From the NCBI GenBank assembly GCA_022575985.1, contig JAKSXM010000007.1:25360501-25424500 (forward strand): DNA of 64,000 nt. Reading direction: 5' to 3'. The position numbers were made by a program, and so were the translations under genes. This stretch comes from Anagrus nilaparvatae (lineage: Eukaryota; Arthropoda; Insecta; Hymenoptera; Mymaridae). The notes under the pieces were generated by a model. The model searched no databases and was not told the origin of the DNA. It worked only from the letters and a program-made list of their open reading frames with translations. Each line of letters begins with the position of its first letter. Position 1 is the first letter of the stretch. Of the stretch, positions 21,841-34,379 are shown one piece after another.

Positions 21841-24800
21841 CATTTTTTAGCCAGCAGGCTTTATGTCGACTTTATGTTTACCTTAAATTTATTTTTTATT
21901 TTATGAATCCTTTTGGCAATTAACTTCTAAACACAAAAGAGTAAACTTTATCAAAACTCAAATATCAAAAGAGAAAACTTTGTAAAAAAATCATTATCAA
22001 TTAACAAAGAGATCAAAGTATTAACTTCAGCGATAAAGGGAAGTCACTTATATCTCTTACAATACCTACCTACCTACCTAATAAAGTTATTAAGCCAAAG
22101 AAATGCCTTACTTTGTTTTTTTTAATGTTTTGACGAATATTCGTTTTTTATACACTAAGATGGCTGTGATCCAAGTTTTCATTTTAACCTGAATAGAATG
22201 ACACTGATTTTTTTACGTGATACTTTTATCTTTGAGGTTTTTGTTAAGTAAATATACTAAGACGTTTGTTTTGTAAATGTTTCAGTTGAATTTGAATTAA
22301 TGAGGAGTTTATAAAATAAGGTTCAGAGTAAAAATAAACATCTATATTTTTCGTAATTCTAAGCAAAGTAACAAAAGATTAAGTTTTTCGTTGAAATTTA
22401 TTCTTTCGAATAGTAATTTCAAATTTCTTATTTTACTTAAAAAATTATCGATTTTAGAAAAAAAAACTTTTTTAAAATATTGTTAATTTTTGAATAAAAT
22501 TCTCTTTCAAAACTAATTCAAAACTGGAACTCTATAATCCTTAGAGACTCATTTAAATAAATTGATGTTACGTGAAAATTTTCTTTTCATCTATCTTTAG
22601 TTATTTTCCAAGCATAAAATGAATTAATCAAACAAAAGATTCTTCTTATATATAAAATATAAATCAATAAAAATGGTATAACTTTAAATTTAAATATATT
22701 TAAATTTCATTTAAAAAATGGCATTTTTCAATTAGTCAAATATTATAAAAGTGAAAATAATTTTAGTAAAATCAATTTCAATAAATTTAAATGGCAAAGA
22801 AAAAAAATTTTCAAACATTAAAAAGTACAAAGAATAATAAAAAATAAAAAAATAAAAATTTATTCTTGATATTTTATCAATTCTTATAATATTTTATTTA
22901 ACTTAACGATAAAGTCAATTCATACTTATAAAGAGTTTTTCTTTTATTTTCTTCTTCATTTTCATTTTTTAAAGATAAAAAATAAATTTTTCTTTCTTCT
23001 GACTCTATTTCCACTTAAATAAATATTTTTTTATTAAATCTTTTTAATTATTATTTGATCTTTTTATTAAAATAATCTTTTTCCATCGATTTATAAAAAT
23101 AAGTTAAATTTATAAAGATAATTATATTTTTTTTTATAGCGTTCTGAAGAACGGTCCTCCGCAGCGGTTACAAATTTATTCTCCGCTGCGACCTATTTTT
23201 TGTAACTATATAGAGAAAAAAACTTCAATTTCGTGTATATTAGTGCTTTAAGTTTAGGAACATAACTTAGTCGCACGCTCTAGCGAGCGCATTAATATCA
23301 GCGGCTTTTCAAATACGATAAAAAAATCTTTGTTTACCAAATATGTGTACAATATAGTAATTAAAATGAAGTAATTAGTTTTAATAATATGATGTATTAA
23401 TATTCTAATAACTACTCATACTATTTTGATTTAATGCATATTGAAGGCCTCGTGTATACATTGTAAACATCAAACTGTGGATTTTTTTTTTCATCGCAGT
23501 GAAAAATAAATTTTATTGCTGTAGATATTATCAACGTTGACTGTTAATTTATTCTTCACAACAAGTATTCGGGCTTTTCCATGTAGTAAAGGTGATAATT
23601 ACAAATTATAAAAATCGAAAATTTTATTGTAATGTTGCTTAAAATTTATACATTTTTACCAGCCCTCAGCTATAGTAAACATATTCCATGCATTTAAGCT
23701 ATGTTTTCACAAATCAGTTATAAGTTGTAAGTTTTAAATTTTCTGCTTCGCCCTGATTACTGGATATTTAGACATTTAACAGACATGTAAAATGATTTTC
23801 ATACTAAACATTTTGAAAAAATTACAAAAAAAATTACAATTCTCGATTTGATCTAAATATTTTTGGCCATGGTGACTTCCAATATAACTCAAACCCAGGT
23901 AGCATGGCACCTTCCATGCATTATTTTAAAATCCCAAAAAACAGAATTAAAAATAGCTAAATATTATGCATAATAAATAATAAAGAATTATATAATCTTA
24001 AATGAAACGAATTACGTACTCAATAAAGTATAAAATTAGTATGTTAATAAAATTGTTTTGTCATTTAATTTGATTACAGCTCATTAAATCAGATTTTTTA
24101 TTGCAAACAATAATAATAACAAGAATATTATTACGTAATAATTATAAATGATATTATAAATAAGAATTATTTAACATAAATTATGGAGTCTACATTGATA
24201 ATTATTATTATTACTGAAAATGAAAATGCTTAAATAAGGATTACAACGCTATATGTGCAATTGACTAGTACGATTAACTCGGATGAGCTGTGGTCTAATA
24301 CCATCCTATATTATTGGTTTGACCTCGACAATTTTCCTATTTCATTGGAATAGAGTTTTACACATATATTCAACATTTAAATCACGATTGGTAAAATATA
24401 AGTTTTATTGTTCTTTTCATTAAATATTTTTATCTATTTATTATGGCTATCAAATTTTATTATTTTATTATTTAACAATGCACGTGTTGCTTTTCCTGCA
24501 TGTGTGTTTAACTTTTATGAATTTTGAATATTAATTATATATTATTTTCTCTTTATTAGTCTTCAGCTGAAATTAGTCATCTAGGGTTTGAAAAATTTAT
24601 TAGTACGTGCTAAAGTGAAATTTCATATTTTAAAAACTCTTTCTTTTTTTCTCTTCAATAATATTTATTTTATATTGTGCATCTTTTTAATTCAAAAATT
24701 CGTATTATTTGTTAAATTTGTGCATATATTATGAAATATTAAATTTTCAAATTGAGTTTTAGTTTCAATGAAATTCAGTTTTGACAAAATTTTAAAGCCA

Positions 24801-25405
24801 TTCTCTATTTTTAAAGGTGATTCTTTTGACATAAAATTATTTTTTAATTTTTATCAACTTAAAATCAAAAAAAAAAAAAAAAAAACTTTGAAAGTAGTTA
24901 CCTTTGAAAATTACTTTTCTTGAAGAAAATATCTTCAAGAAAAAAAAATAATTATAATAGTAAAAGATAATCTAAAGCAGGAAATTTAATGAATAAACGT
25001 AAAGTGATACCTTTATTTCATTATGTTCCTCTTATGAGTATAGATATATAAATAATATTCTAGAGACCAAATAGTCAGAATCAAACAGTACATGACATAC
25101 ACTTTATTAGATTCATAAGCCTTGATTTTGCAAAATTTAATTATATGAGTCCAATTTCTAACGTCGCTCTTTTTCTTTGATTTATTACAAAAACTTTATA
25201 AACTTTTTTATTTATTTTTTTTTTAAAGTGAAATTAATTGCTAAAAACAATTATTTTAAAAATTTATTCATTAATCAAATATAATTTTAAATTTTTCGGT
25301 TGTTATTTAAATAGGAAAAAATAGTGATTTTCAAGAGGTTTTAGGTACAATACATTAGCCTTTTCTGTAGGTTGTCAAAAAAAATGATGAGAATCCAGTT
25401 GTTTC
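21840..25405. other. AT-rich noncoding DNA with a small GC-rich island
   Basis: No gene identified. The only contrasting patch is 23143-23310, which holds CCTCCGCAGCGG near 23156, CTCCGCTGCG near 23181 and the palindromic CGCTCTAGCGAGCGC near 23276. It has no open frame and may be a decayed foldback element. (ACCT)n occurs at about 22064-22079. Confidence 0.45.
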
Positions 25406-25411
25406 ATATAT

Positions 25412-25920
25412 TCAGGTATTATAGGTCCAGGTAATTTCAGTCAGGTCGTTGTCCCATGTTCTATGATCTGGTTTGATATTAGCTATTATCATGGATTTGG
25501 CTGTTTTATTGACTCGTTCGACTGGTTCAGCTTGCTGACGCCCTGGTAGAACTTTGATGTGTATAATACCTGTATTTTCTGTAAATTCTTGCATCGAATT
25601 GTTGATATACTCTGTGCCGTTATCTTTAATTAACGGTTCTGAAAAACCATGTCTATAGGTTACTCGATTTTTGAAATTTTTTAATATTGTTCTAGCGTTT
25701 TTTATTCTAATTGGCACTACCTTGATGTAATTAGTAAACAGGTCTTCGAATACTAAAATTTAGGTAAATCCATCTTTTGACCGTGGAAATGGTCCCATGC
25801 AGTCTGAAGAAACTATTTGTCATGGTGATAAAATAGTTCTTTTTTCCAGAAAGCCTGCTGGTTTCTTATTTCTAGGTTTACATTGATGACACGTGTAACA
25901 GCATCTTACATATTTTACTA
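25412..25920 (-). pseudogene. Ty3/gypsy-type integrase fragment
   Basis: The minus strand translates to the zinc-finger end (TCHQCKPRNKKPAGF), then IVSSDCMGPFPRSKDGFT with the first catalytic Asp, ILVFEDLFTNYIKVVPIR, HGFSEPLIKDNGTEYINN with the second Asp, and QQAEPVERVNK with the catalytic Glu, followed by HRTWDNDLTEITWTYNT. The D,D-35-E residues survive, but two point stops break the frame before the 101-aa uninterrupted part (25412-25717): one for the expected Trp near 25835 and one for the Tyr of YILV near 25760. Reverse transcriptase, protease, gag and LTRs were not found nearby, so this is an isolated remnant. Confidence 0.9.
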
Positions 25921-25924
25921 TGTC

Positions 25925-26920
25925 TTTGTTACATATTTTACTATATTATTTAATAATTGGCTTGTGACCCTATGATCATCATCAATAATTATTACAATAG
26001 TTTTTTTTTATCGAAAGATTTTTCAATAAAACTAAACAATTATCTATTATCTAAAAATTTATTTCCATAAAATATAAAAAATTTATCGTTTTTTTTTACT
26101 TATCGGATAATAAAAAAATATCGCGACATGCCCATCCTTGTTAAATGTACTTTAATTATATTTTTTGTAATTATACATGCATGAATTTTTTGTTCAAATG
26201 GTGGTTTGGCCATGGCAACACGTAACAATTTTCCCAAATGAATAAAATATGTAAAAACAACGACTATTTTGCTACTTAATTCAAATAAGTTAATTTTATT
26301 TATATGCATAACTCGTTTTTATTTAAACGTAATAAGATGTAAAAAAATCACATTAAATGTGTTAAATACATATATGCATATATTATATGTCCTTTTTTAG
26401 TTTATACATAAAACTATTTGTAAATGAGATCGTATCAAATTTATTTATACTACATAAACGAGGTTGTCCCTGACTCTTCTATATATATATATATATATAT
26501 TTCATCTCAATCTATATATCTATTAGTATATCATATATAATAAAAAAATAAACATGAAAGAGACAAGAATAATTGTCATATAGAATTTTATGAAGGTCTC
26601 AATATATATAGTGTCAATATGAATATTTTCTTTTTCAATATTTATTTATATACATGAAAAATTTTAATTGCTATCATTCTCTTCTTCTTCTGCTTCTTCT
26701 TCAAAATAAAGTCTGTAGTTTAATTCTAATATAAAAATTTTTATATAACAAAAAATTGTGAATTGTTATAAACTTTAAATAATACGAAATTTAAACAATC
26801 AAATGAAAAAAGCTTATAAAGTTATTTTTAACTATTCTTTATAATTATATATATAAACTAAAGCTACTAATTTAAACGGTTGATGGATAATTACTATACT
26901 TTTTTTTATTCCTTCTTTAT
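25925..26920. other. AT-rich noncoding DNA with (TA)n
   Basis: No gene was recognised. A (TA)n run lies at about 26480-26501 and (TTC)n-like sequence at about 26680-26702. Confidence 0.55.
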
Positions 26921-26928
26921 TTTTAATT

Positions 26929-27003
26929 AAATAGCTTGTTATTTGCAGAGTATTAATTTCTAATCTAAAAGGTTATGAGCTAGATCCCCACACGGGATGC
27001 CAA
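26929..27003 (+). pseudogene. tRNA-like relic, second copy type
   Basis: TAGCTTGTTATTTGCAGAG resembles box A. GAGCTAGATCCCCAC resembles the T-loop phrase of tRNA-derived SINEs, which usually read GAGTTCGATCC. CACGGGATGCC follows, resembling an acceptor-stem 3' end. No matching 5' acceptor strand is seen, so it is a SINE-type or tRNA pseudogene. Confidence 0.35.
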
Positions 27004-27009
27004 TATTTA

Positions 27010-29530
27010 ATACGATATCGACAAAAGATATATTTTAAAACTAAATAAAACTTTAAAAGGCATCATGTTGATCACCTGTTACTTTTGAGGATGATTGTAT
27101 TGCTTTACTAAAGTTTAATTTATTTTTATTTTTTTTCATTTATTTTATTTTTTTGTTTTTTCTTAAACAGAAAGTTAACAATTGTTTTTATAAATAGTTT
27201 TTCAGGGGTTTAAATCAATTTAGGATTCTAGACACACTTTTTGCTAAATTTTGATTTAATTAATACTCGCCATTTGTGGGTTAAATATAAAAACTTTTTT
27301 CCTAAAGGTTTCAAATTAAATCTGAAGAGTCTTAGCAATCAATAATAATTAAAGTTTACTTTTTATTCTAAAGCAGTTAGTAATTTGGTTTTTCCAGGGA
27401 TCTATATCAATTTGAATTATCGTATTATTTTATTGGTTAGAAGACCTTCTTGAGACTGATCGACTTAACACTGCTTATAAAAAATATTGATAATGCATTA
27501 TCACTAATGGTACCGATGTAGTTTGTATAAACTATTCTTTAACTGTTTTTAATTTAGCTGATGGAGGCTTAAAGATCTACGGTAAACTAAAGCTTTTGTT
27601 ATAACAAATACATTACTTGCAAAGGAGCTTTTTCAATTTCTTTAGTTACTGATGCATTATTTAACAATGCTTCGCAATGCTTCTAAAGTACTTTTTCCAT
27701 CAATTGCTCTATTCAAAATATTTTGTCCTTTTTTTTCTTCTTCCCAATTACATTCTTTTATACAAAATTAACTCTAACCTTTTTTTTACGTGATGGGATT
27801 TCAGTAATTTTTTTTGTTATATGTGTTACTCTTTTAAAATTTTTTTTGAACTTGATCTTTCAAATTTGGCACATTAATTATTAAAGATATCAGGGCAAAC
27901 GCTTTTCCGTTGGATTATTTTCATTAATTCATGTAATTTATCTTATTCAGATTGATTGAAATTAATGATTTTTGGTTTTATCTTAAACACATTTACTTGG
28001 TATCCTTAAAATGTAATTAAAGCAACTTTTCATAAAACAATCTATTAAAACGAAACCTCATTAAAAATCCCAAAGAACTGATAATTTATTTAACTAAAAT
28101 CCAAAAAAAAAAGACTTTTAAAAATTTTAAAACGCTCTGCAGAAAAAGGAAGTATGAAAATATTCCACTCTTTGATGGGTAGTTTATATGTAGTTATATT
28201 ACAAAGAAAGTGTATTCTATATTACTTATAAATCAGACTAAAAAACTCTTTGTGTTATCAAAAATGTAAATTAAAAGAGAATATTTATTTGAGAAAAGCA
28301 AATGATCAGATTACGCATGCGTCGATAATTGAAATAAAACTTCCAGCACAGAATAGAGTTCAAAAGGTTTTATTGAATATATTATCGTTATATTACAATG
28401 TATTTGGAAAATTTTTCAATGAGATTCATTAAATTAATTTTTCTTTTTTTACTTTTTCCGGCTTCTTTACATATTTTTTTTTTCCCAGAAATGTAAATAA
28501 TTTTTTTAGAAATTTCTCGATATTCAAGTCCAAAATTGGTAGAACTAAATTTAATTATTAAAGAATTTATTAATTTTAAAATTTGTATATTATTAATAAC
28601 AATAATAATGAATATAAGAGAGAATCGAAAATTATTTAAGAAGAGATGAGAAAAAAAATGATTATCCCAAGATCGAAACTTCAAGTTAAACTCTTGACCC
28701 TTATGTTAAGAGATATTTCAAGAAGCGCCAATCACTTTTTATAAAATATTTTATCTAAATATGTTTTATTCATAAATTTTTCAGCAAGTAAAATATAAAT
28801 ATAAAAAATTCTATATAAAAAAAGTATTTTTTACTTTTAAATAAAATTTCATTCATTTAGATGTTTAAAAAACTTTTTTATTGATTTTAGGTGTTAAATG
28901 TAATTTTTTTTTTATTTAATTTATTCAAGTTACAAGTTTATAGAAAGAAAATCTGTTTGCCTAAATTATTGAAGCAAAAATGGTAGTTTTTTTAACAAGT
29001 GCAATTATTTATATTTATATTTATTTAAGAGTTTTGCAAGGACGCCGTTTTCAGCAAATCAGAGCACTGGGACCATTCTTACCACCTCATTAACTTAATT
29101 TTAATTAAAATAAAAAATAAAAATAAGAAAAAAATCTGCGGAAAATTCTGAAAATGAGACGAAAAATATTTTAGAAAAATATTTTCTTTTTTCCTATTAC
29201 CGAAAAGAGTGCTAACAAGGCTGAAGTCCTTGACTATCGGAACCACGAAGGGACAACTGAAACAGACTTTTCGTATCGTTCCACTATTTTTTTTTCTTTC
29301 TAAATTTAAATCTTTAAAATTTAACACCATTAACTTCTTTTTTTTTTATAATTACGTTAAATTTGTCCGAAGGACGGGTTAAGCATAGAAAACTTGCTAA
29401 CCCCTTCTTGATTAATTGTTTAGTTTCTATTTTTAATTAATAATTATTTAATAATTAATCAATTAACGGCAAATTTAGAGTAAGACTATAATTATTTTTA
29501 ATTGTAATTTTTTGACCAAAAAAATAAATT
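27010..29530. other. AT-rich noncoding DNA
   Basis: No feature can be supported. The minus-strand frames at 28388-28684 and 29079-29330 have AT-biased, low-complexity content and no recognised motif. Confidence 0.5.
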
Positions 29531-29538
29531 TTGTTTAA

Positions 29539-30754
29539 GGGTCGTTTTACCTAAACTTTTTTTTGATAATCGAATTTTTTTTTTTTCTATTAATTACTTT
29601 ATATATGTCTCGAGAGTATGTAAAAAAAATTTATTTTTAAATCCTCCCCTCTAAGTATATTTTTTTGCCTGTTTTGCCGGCGCCGTTAAACGTATTTTTG
29701 ATAAAATTTAACGGTATGGCTCTAATATTTTTTTACATATCTTCTAACTACTGTTAAATAGTTAGAAATCATGTCGGAACTGGTCACTGATAGAAATTAT
29801 GAGCAAATTTTGCTAATATTCGCGATGGTTTATGACTCCAAATTTAGCCGTGCCAAAATGGTAAAAAATAGCAAATCGGCCCAGCAGCAGGGATAAAATC
29901 AGCTACAAATTCAGTATGAAAACCAGAAGGATAGTTTTAAGGCTCAAAAAACACTGATAACTTATAAGTCTACTTAAATATATACAACAAAAAAAAATGT
30001 TTTGTTAAATTTTTAAGAAAAAAAAATATTTACTCTTATTTAGAAAACTATGTTTTTACACCTTCTAATTAAGATTTCTCTAAAACTATTTGGCCGATTT
30101 TTATTTTTTTGGTCTAATTTTATTTGTTGTAAGTTTCTTTACGCAATAAAAAAAAATAATAATAATTTAATGATTAAAAGTACCGAAAAAATTATTCCAA
30201 AACTTCAAAGTCGTTTTACTCGAAACAGCGTCTGTAAAACCCTGTACTCGATTGCGCGATAACTTCTGCACCGATTTTCTTTAAATTTACTAAGCAACTT
30301 AATAAATGCACTAATTTCGGGATGTCGTCGAGTTTTTTTTTTTTTATGTTCTGAAAAAATTTTTACAGCTGCTTTTGCCCGAAAATTATAGGCTTTTTTT
30401 TTCATTTTAACTTTGCGTAGCCGCCATTTTGTTCGTAATTAATTTTTTTGAAAAAACTCGACGACATCCCGAAATTACGGGTTTCCAGTCTTACCAATTT
30501 TTTTTTCGTACGTTTTAGATTATCCTAAGTCAAGATATCAAGTACACAGTTTTGAATTTTTTTTTTTCAGAGACGCAAGTTCACCTCTCTCACGCAAAAC
30601 TGACGTCACAAAAAACAAAACAAAATTTTTTTTTTTAATTTTTAATATATTTGTAAACTATAAAAAAAATTTGATTCAAATATCTCTATCCGTTATTTCA
30701 CAATCCTACCTTAAAAATCAGCTAAAATATCGACATATTTAGGTAAAACGACCC
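29539..30754. mobile_element. TTAA-flanked nonautonomous element C (piggyBac-like)
   Basis: TTAA (29535-29538) precedes GGGTCGTTTTACCTAAA, and the perfect inverse TTTAGGTAAAACGACCC is followed by TTAA (30755-30758). The 17-bp perfect ends and intact TTAA targets make this the best preserved of three such elements here. At 1216 bp it is long for a MITE, but no transposase frame is present. The interior contains a separate perfect 26-bp inverted pair. Confidence 0.82.
30313..30476. repeat. Perfect 26-bp inverted repeat inside element C
   Basis: AATTTCGGGATGTCGTCGAG plus a T-run (30313-30338) is matched exactly in inverse at 30451-30476, enclosing a 112-nt loop. The identity contrasts with the decayed surroundings and suggests a nested element or recent conversion. 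Confidence 0.9.
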
Positions 30755-30759
30755 TTAAA

Positions 30760-33700
30760 AAACTAGTTTTTGATATGTTTTTACTCATTACGATACGCTA
30801 AAAAAATTAATATTATTTAATTATCATATAATAAACAGCAAAAAACTTTTAACCTATATTGATAAAATTAATGAGTTTCTTTAAAGTTTAAAAAGAGTAA
30901 TAATAATAATGATAAAAATTAATATAACGTTACAAGCTTAAACTTCTCGCAACATAAATTAGTTAATAGAACTAATTAAAAAGTTGAATTTCTTATGTAA
31001 TACAACGAAACACAAAAAATTTAATATTTAATTTAAAATTAATTTGAGTTAAAATGTAATATTTTTTTACTTTAATAGAAATATAAATACAAGTTAAAAA
31101 AGACTATAAAGTATTAATTTAATGAAGAGCTATGTGATACAGGATTCACGTGCTATCACATCCGTTGTAAAATAATAATGTCAGTGCATATTTAGTCACG
31201 TACATTCAAAGCTACTTAACGACTAAAACTGATTTTAAATTTACAAAACTTATACATAGAGACTTTAAGACTGCATATTAAATCTAGTTATTTAAATTGA
31301 ATAACAATAAAAAATTTTTTTCATTATTTTTTTTTTTCATTAGGTTCTTAACTTTTAAAAATATTTTATCTTTTTTTGGAAAAGAATTATGTCATGCGAA
31401 TTTTATATTCATTTTTTAACTAAAAATCCGAGCTAAAATCGATGAAAATGTGCTTACGCGACAGGAGCATTGTGAATTTTGACATTTTTATTTTCTAAGA
31501 ATTTATTCTCTTTTGATAAAAAATCGATTTTTTTTTTTCATAAGAATTTGTTTGACATAAAAGAATTGTTTTATGTAACTCTGTAAGTTAAAACAAGTTG
31601 TTATGCAACAAGTTCTATAGGGATAGTTTTTATCTTTTTAAATACTGTTTTTTATCAACTCAAGTTGCTTTTCAAAAGAAATTCATCGATTATAAAAGGA
31701 AAATCGAGAGGAAAATATTACAAAGGCTACGTATATTTTACTTATGAGCGAGCTTTTGAGATTATTTTGGTTTAATTTTATGAATTTTCACACCAATGCA
31801 ATGGTTTTATAATATATATCGTCACTAGAAATTATATTGCTAGATTCAAAACAACCCATAAACTTACTTACATTATCTACTACTTTAAGCTTACAAGAAA
31901 ATGATTTTGAAACTTCTCAGAACAAGTTTTTACTTACATGGAGAATCAAAGTTCTGAAACTTAGCCCAAGTTGCCTCTAAAAACTAAAACAAGCCCTACA
32001 GTTAAATTACCAAATTTCTAACATAAAACAGCCGTGCATAAAGAAATATTTCTACGACTGCGCAATAAACTTTTTCTAATACTTTACAATAAATTTTTAT
32101 TTTCAGCATATGCAAATTGAATTTTTTTTTTCTTCAAATATTCAATAATCATGTACGAATAAAATGTAAAAGTAACAAAATTTTTTTGTAAATTCAAAAA
32201 AGAAACTTTTTGCATGAAATAGAAAAAAAAAATATCATAAATAACTTCTATGTAAGTAATAGATTTTTTTGCAATAAACAAGATTGCTGGAGGCAAGTTT
32301 TTACTTTAAATTACTAACATTTTGATTTATTATAAAAAATCTTGTTTATGTCTGTAGTTAACGTAACACAATCGAGTATACTTAATTTGATTTAAAACTA
32401 GTTATTACATTTTTTTATATAATTTAGTGCTAGTTATAAATTTTTATTCAATAAAATAAAAAAAAAATGTTACAATAAATAATAAATTTTTAATTTAAAA
32501 TTATATAACATTTAACTGACTGAATTTTAATTAAATATTTTTTATAACATGTAATCAATCATATATTTAAAATTTCATTTATTCAATATTTGTTTTGTAA
32601 ATTAACTGTCAATAAAGTTTATTAATATATTGTATTTCTACGTATTTATGAAAGAGAAAATGGGGCAAGTTGCAATGATAAGAATATCATGGAAGGGAAA
32701 AAACTTGGCACATTTATTTATGATAATGTTTTGCTTTAGATTATCAAGTGCTAAATACCACGTGTTATCTATTTTTTTAATCAACACGCTTTCCCTTTAG
32801 TTTGCCAATTTTCAAACTATGTTTCATTGCAAATTTTATGTTTTTTAACTAAAATTATTTGATATTTTCACTGATTAGGACAATGTAACAATATTTTCAG
32901 GATACATTGCAAAAAACTGTATTTTTACAAATAGCAAATCCTCGTCAAAAAGTGATAAAGTTATTCTAACCTGCATCTCTTCAACTGTATTTTTATTGTC
33001 AATTTATCTGTTTTATGAGTAAATTTTTTTTTCAATGCTAGTGTAAAAAATCATGTCTTCAAATTCCAATTGCTATACTTCCAATCAGTAAAAGCAAGAG
33101 AACGACTTGGAAAAGTACAAAGATTATTTGAAAATGACTGGAAACAAATATTAATTAAAGTTAAAAGATATAAAGATAACGTATAGAAAAATAGATTTTT
33201 GGCTAAAAATAGGAGAAATAGTAAGTAAAAAAATTGGCGATGCAGGAAAAACCAATACATAAAATGATAAAAAATTTAGAAATTTGAAAAGAAATGAGAA
33301 TTTAAAAGTTTTTATAAATTAAGTGCTCATAGCACAAAAATGTTTAACTGAAGGTTCAATAAAGCTATATATATTATGTCTTCGAATTTATTAATATTTG
33401 ATACCATAATTTGATTACAGAATTTTTTGCAGTGAACATATAATAAAAGTTAGTTTGGAGCACTAGGGGTTTTTAAATAAAGGAGGTTTGTTTGCCTCTA
33501 CTCTGGAAAAAAGGTATTTGAATATTTAAACTCTGCGTTATGTATTATTTATGAGTCTGTGTATGTAAACTCTAAAGCAAAATACGTAATTTCAAGCCTG
33601 AAGTAACAAATTGTTCTGTGCAGCATGTGCTTTTAAAAGTAATTCCAGTTTTTTTTTTTAAATTCTATCAAACTTTAGCTTATATTATGCCCTTTATTTT

Positions 33701-33985
33701 CTCTTTCTCGCTTTAAATTTATCGCTGAATCATAATTAAAAAATTATTTTTCAGGAATAGCTGATTTTTTTTTAATTTTCTTCCATTACCAAATTAATGA
33801 CTTAAAAATATACTAGTTCAAATTACTTGTAAAATTTACTCTCTCAAGTTAATAACTCTCCTCCCTTTTACACAATGTAATTTTAGTTTCTTTTATGTTA
33901 AATAAATTATATTTTACAAAAAATTAATTATTTTTTCTTGAAAATATTAAAGTATTTTATATACAGATATAAATAAAGAAAAAAA
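30760..33985. other. AT-rich noncoding DNA
   Basis: No supported gene or element boundary. Small open frames at 32084-32296 and 33051-33260 (minus) carry no recognisable family signature. Confidence 0.5.
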
Positions 33986-33987
33986 TA

Positions 33988-34375
33988 ATAAAAAAGTATA
34001 ACCGGTTTGTGTAAATACAACATTTTTACTTTCAGCTGAAGGCTAGTTACAATGTTTTAAATGTTAAGCAACGTTACAATACAATTTGCTATTTTTATAA
34101 TTTCTAATTATCACCTTTACTACATGTTAATATTCTAAACCCAAACTATTCTGAGTCCCTAAACCGAAAATATTCTAAGTACCTTAACCCGAATTATTAG
34201 TCCCAAAACACAGATTTTCCTGAGTCCGTAAAATTGAGTTATTCTACATCCCAGCTATACCTGAATTATTCTAATTTCCTATTTGACACCCTCCCCCCTT
34301 AAATCTGACACATTTGACCCCCCCTCTTAATTTTCAGATTTCCAGGGTACCCCCTCCCAATAAAAATATTCCATG
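33988..34375 (+). repeat. Composite dispersed repeat with internal minisatellite, copy 1
   Basis: It begins AAGTATAACCGGTTTGTGTA. After about 115 bp it enters five or six diverged ~26-28 bp units of the type CTGAGTCCCTAAACCCGAAT (about 34132-34278), then a C-rich block (TTTGACCCCCCCTC). The same order occurs inverted at 49195-49800, so these parts belong to one repeat family. Confidence 0.6.
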
Positions 34376-34379
34376 TTAA

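Noticed and set aside
22064..22079. (ACCT)n considered as a telomere-like repeat
   Set aside because: Insect telomeres are usually TTAGG; this is a short four-unit microsatellite of another sequence.
24270..24350. tRNA-like phrase GATGAGCTGTGGTCTAATAC with GGTTTGACC
   Set aside because: The spacing between the supposed box A and box B is too short and no stems form.
30205..30405. 66-codon basic minus-strand frame
   Set aside because: It crosses one arm of the 26-bp palindrome inside a nonautonomous transposon and resembles no transposase.
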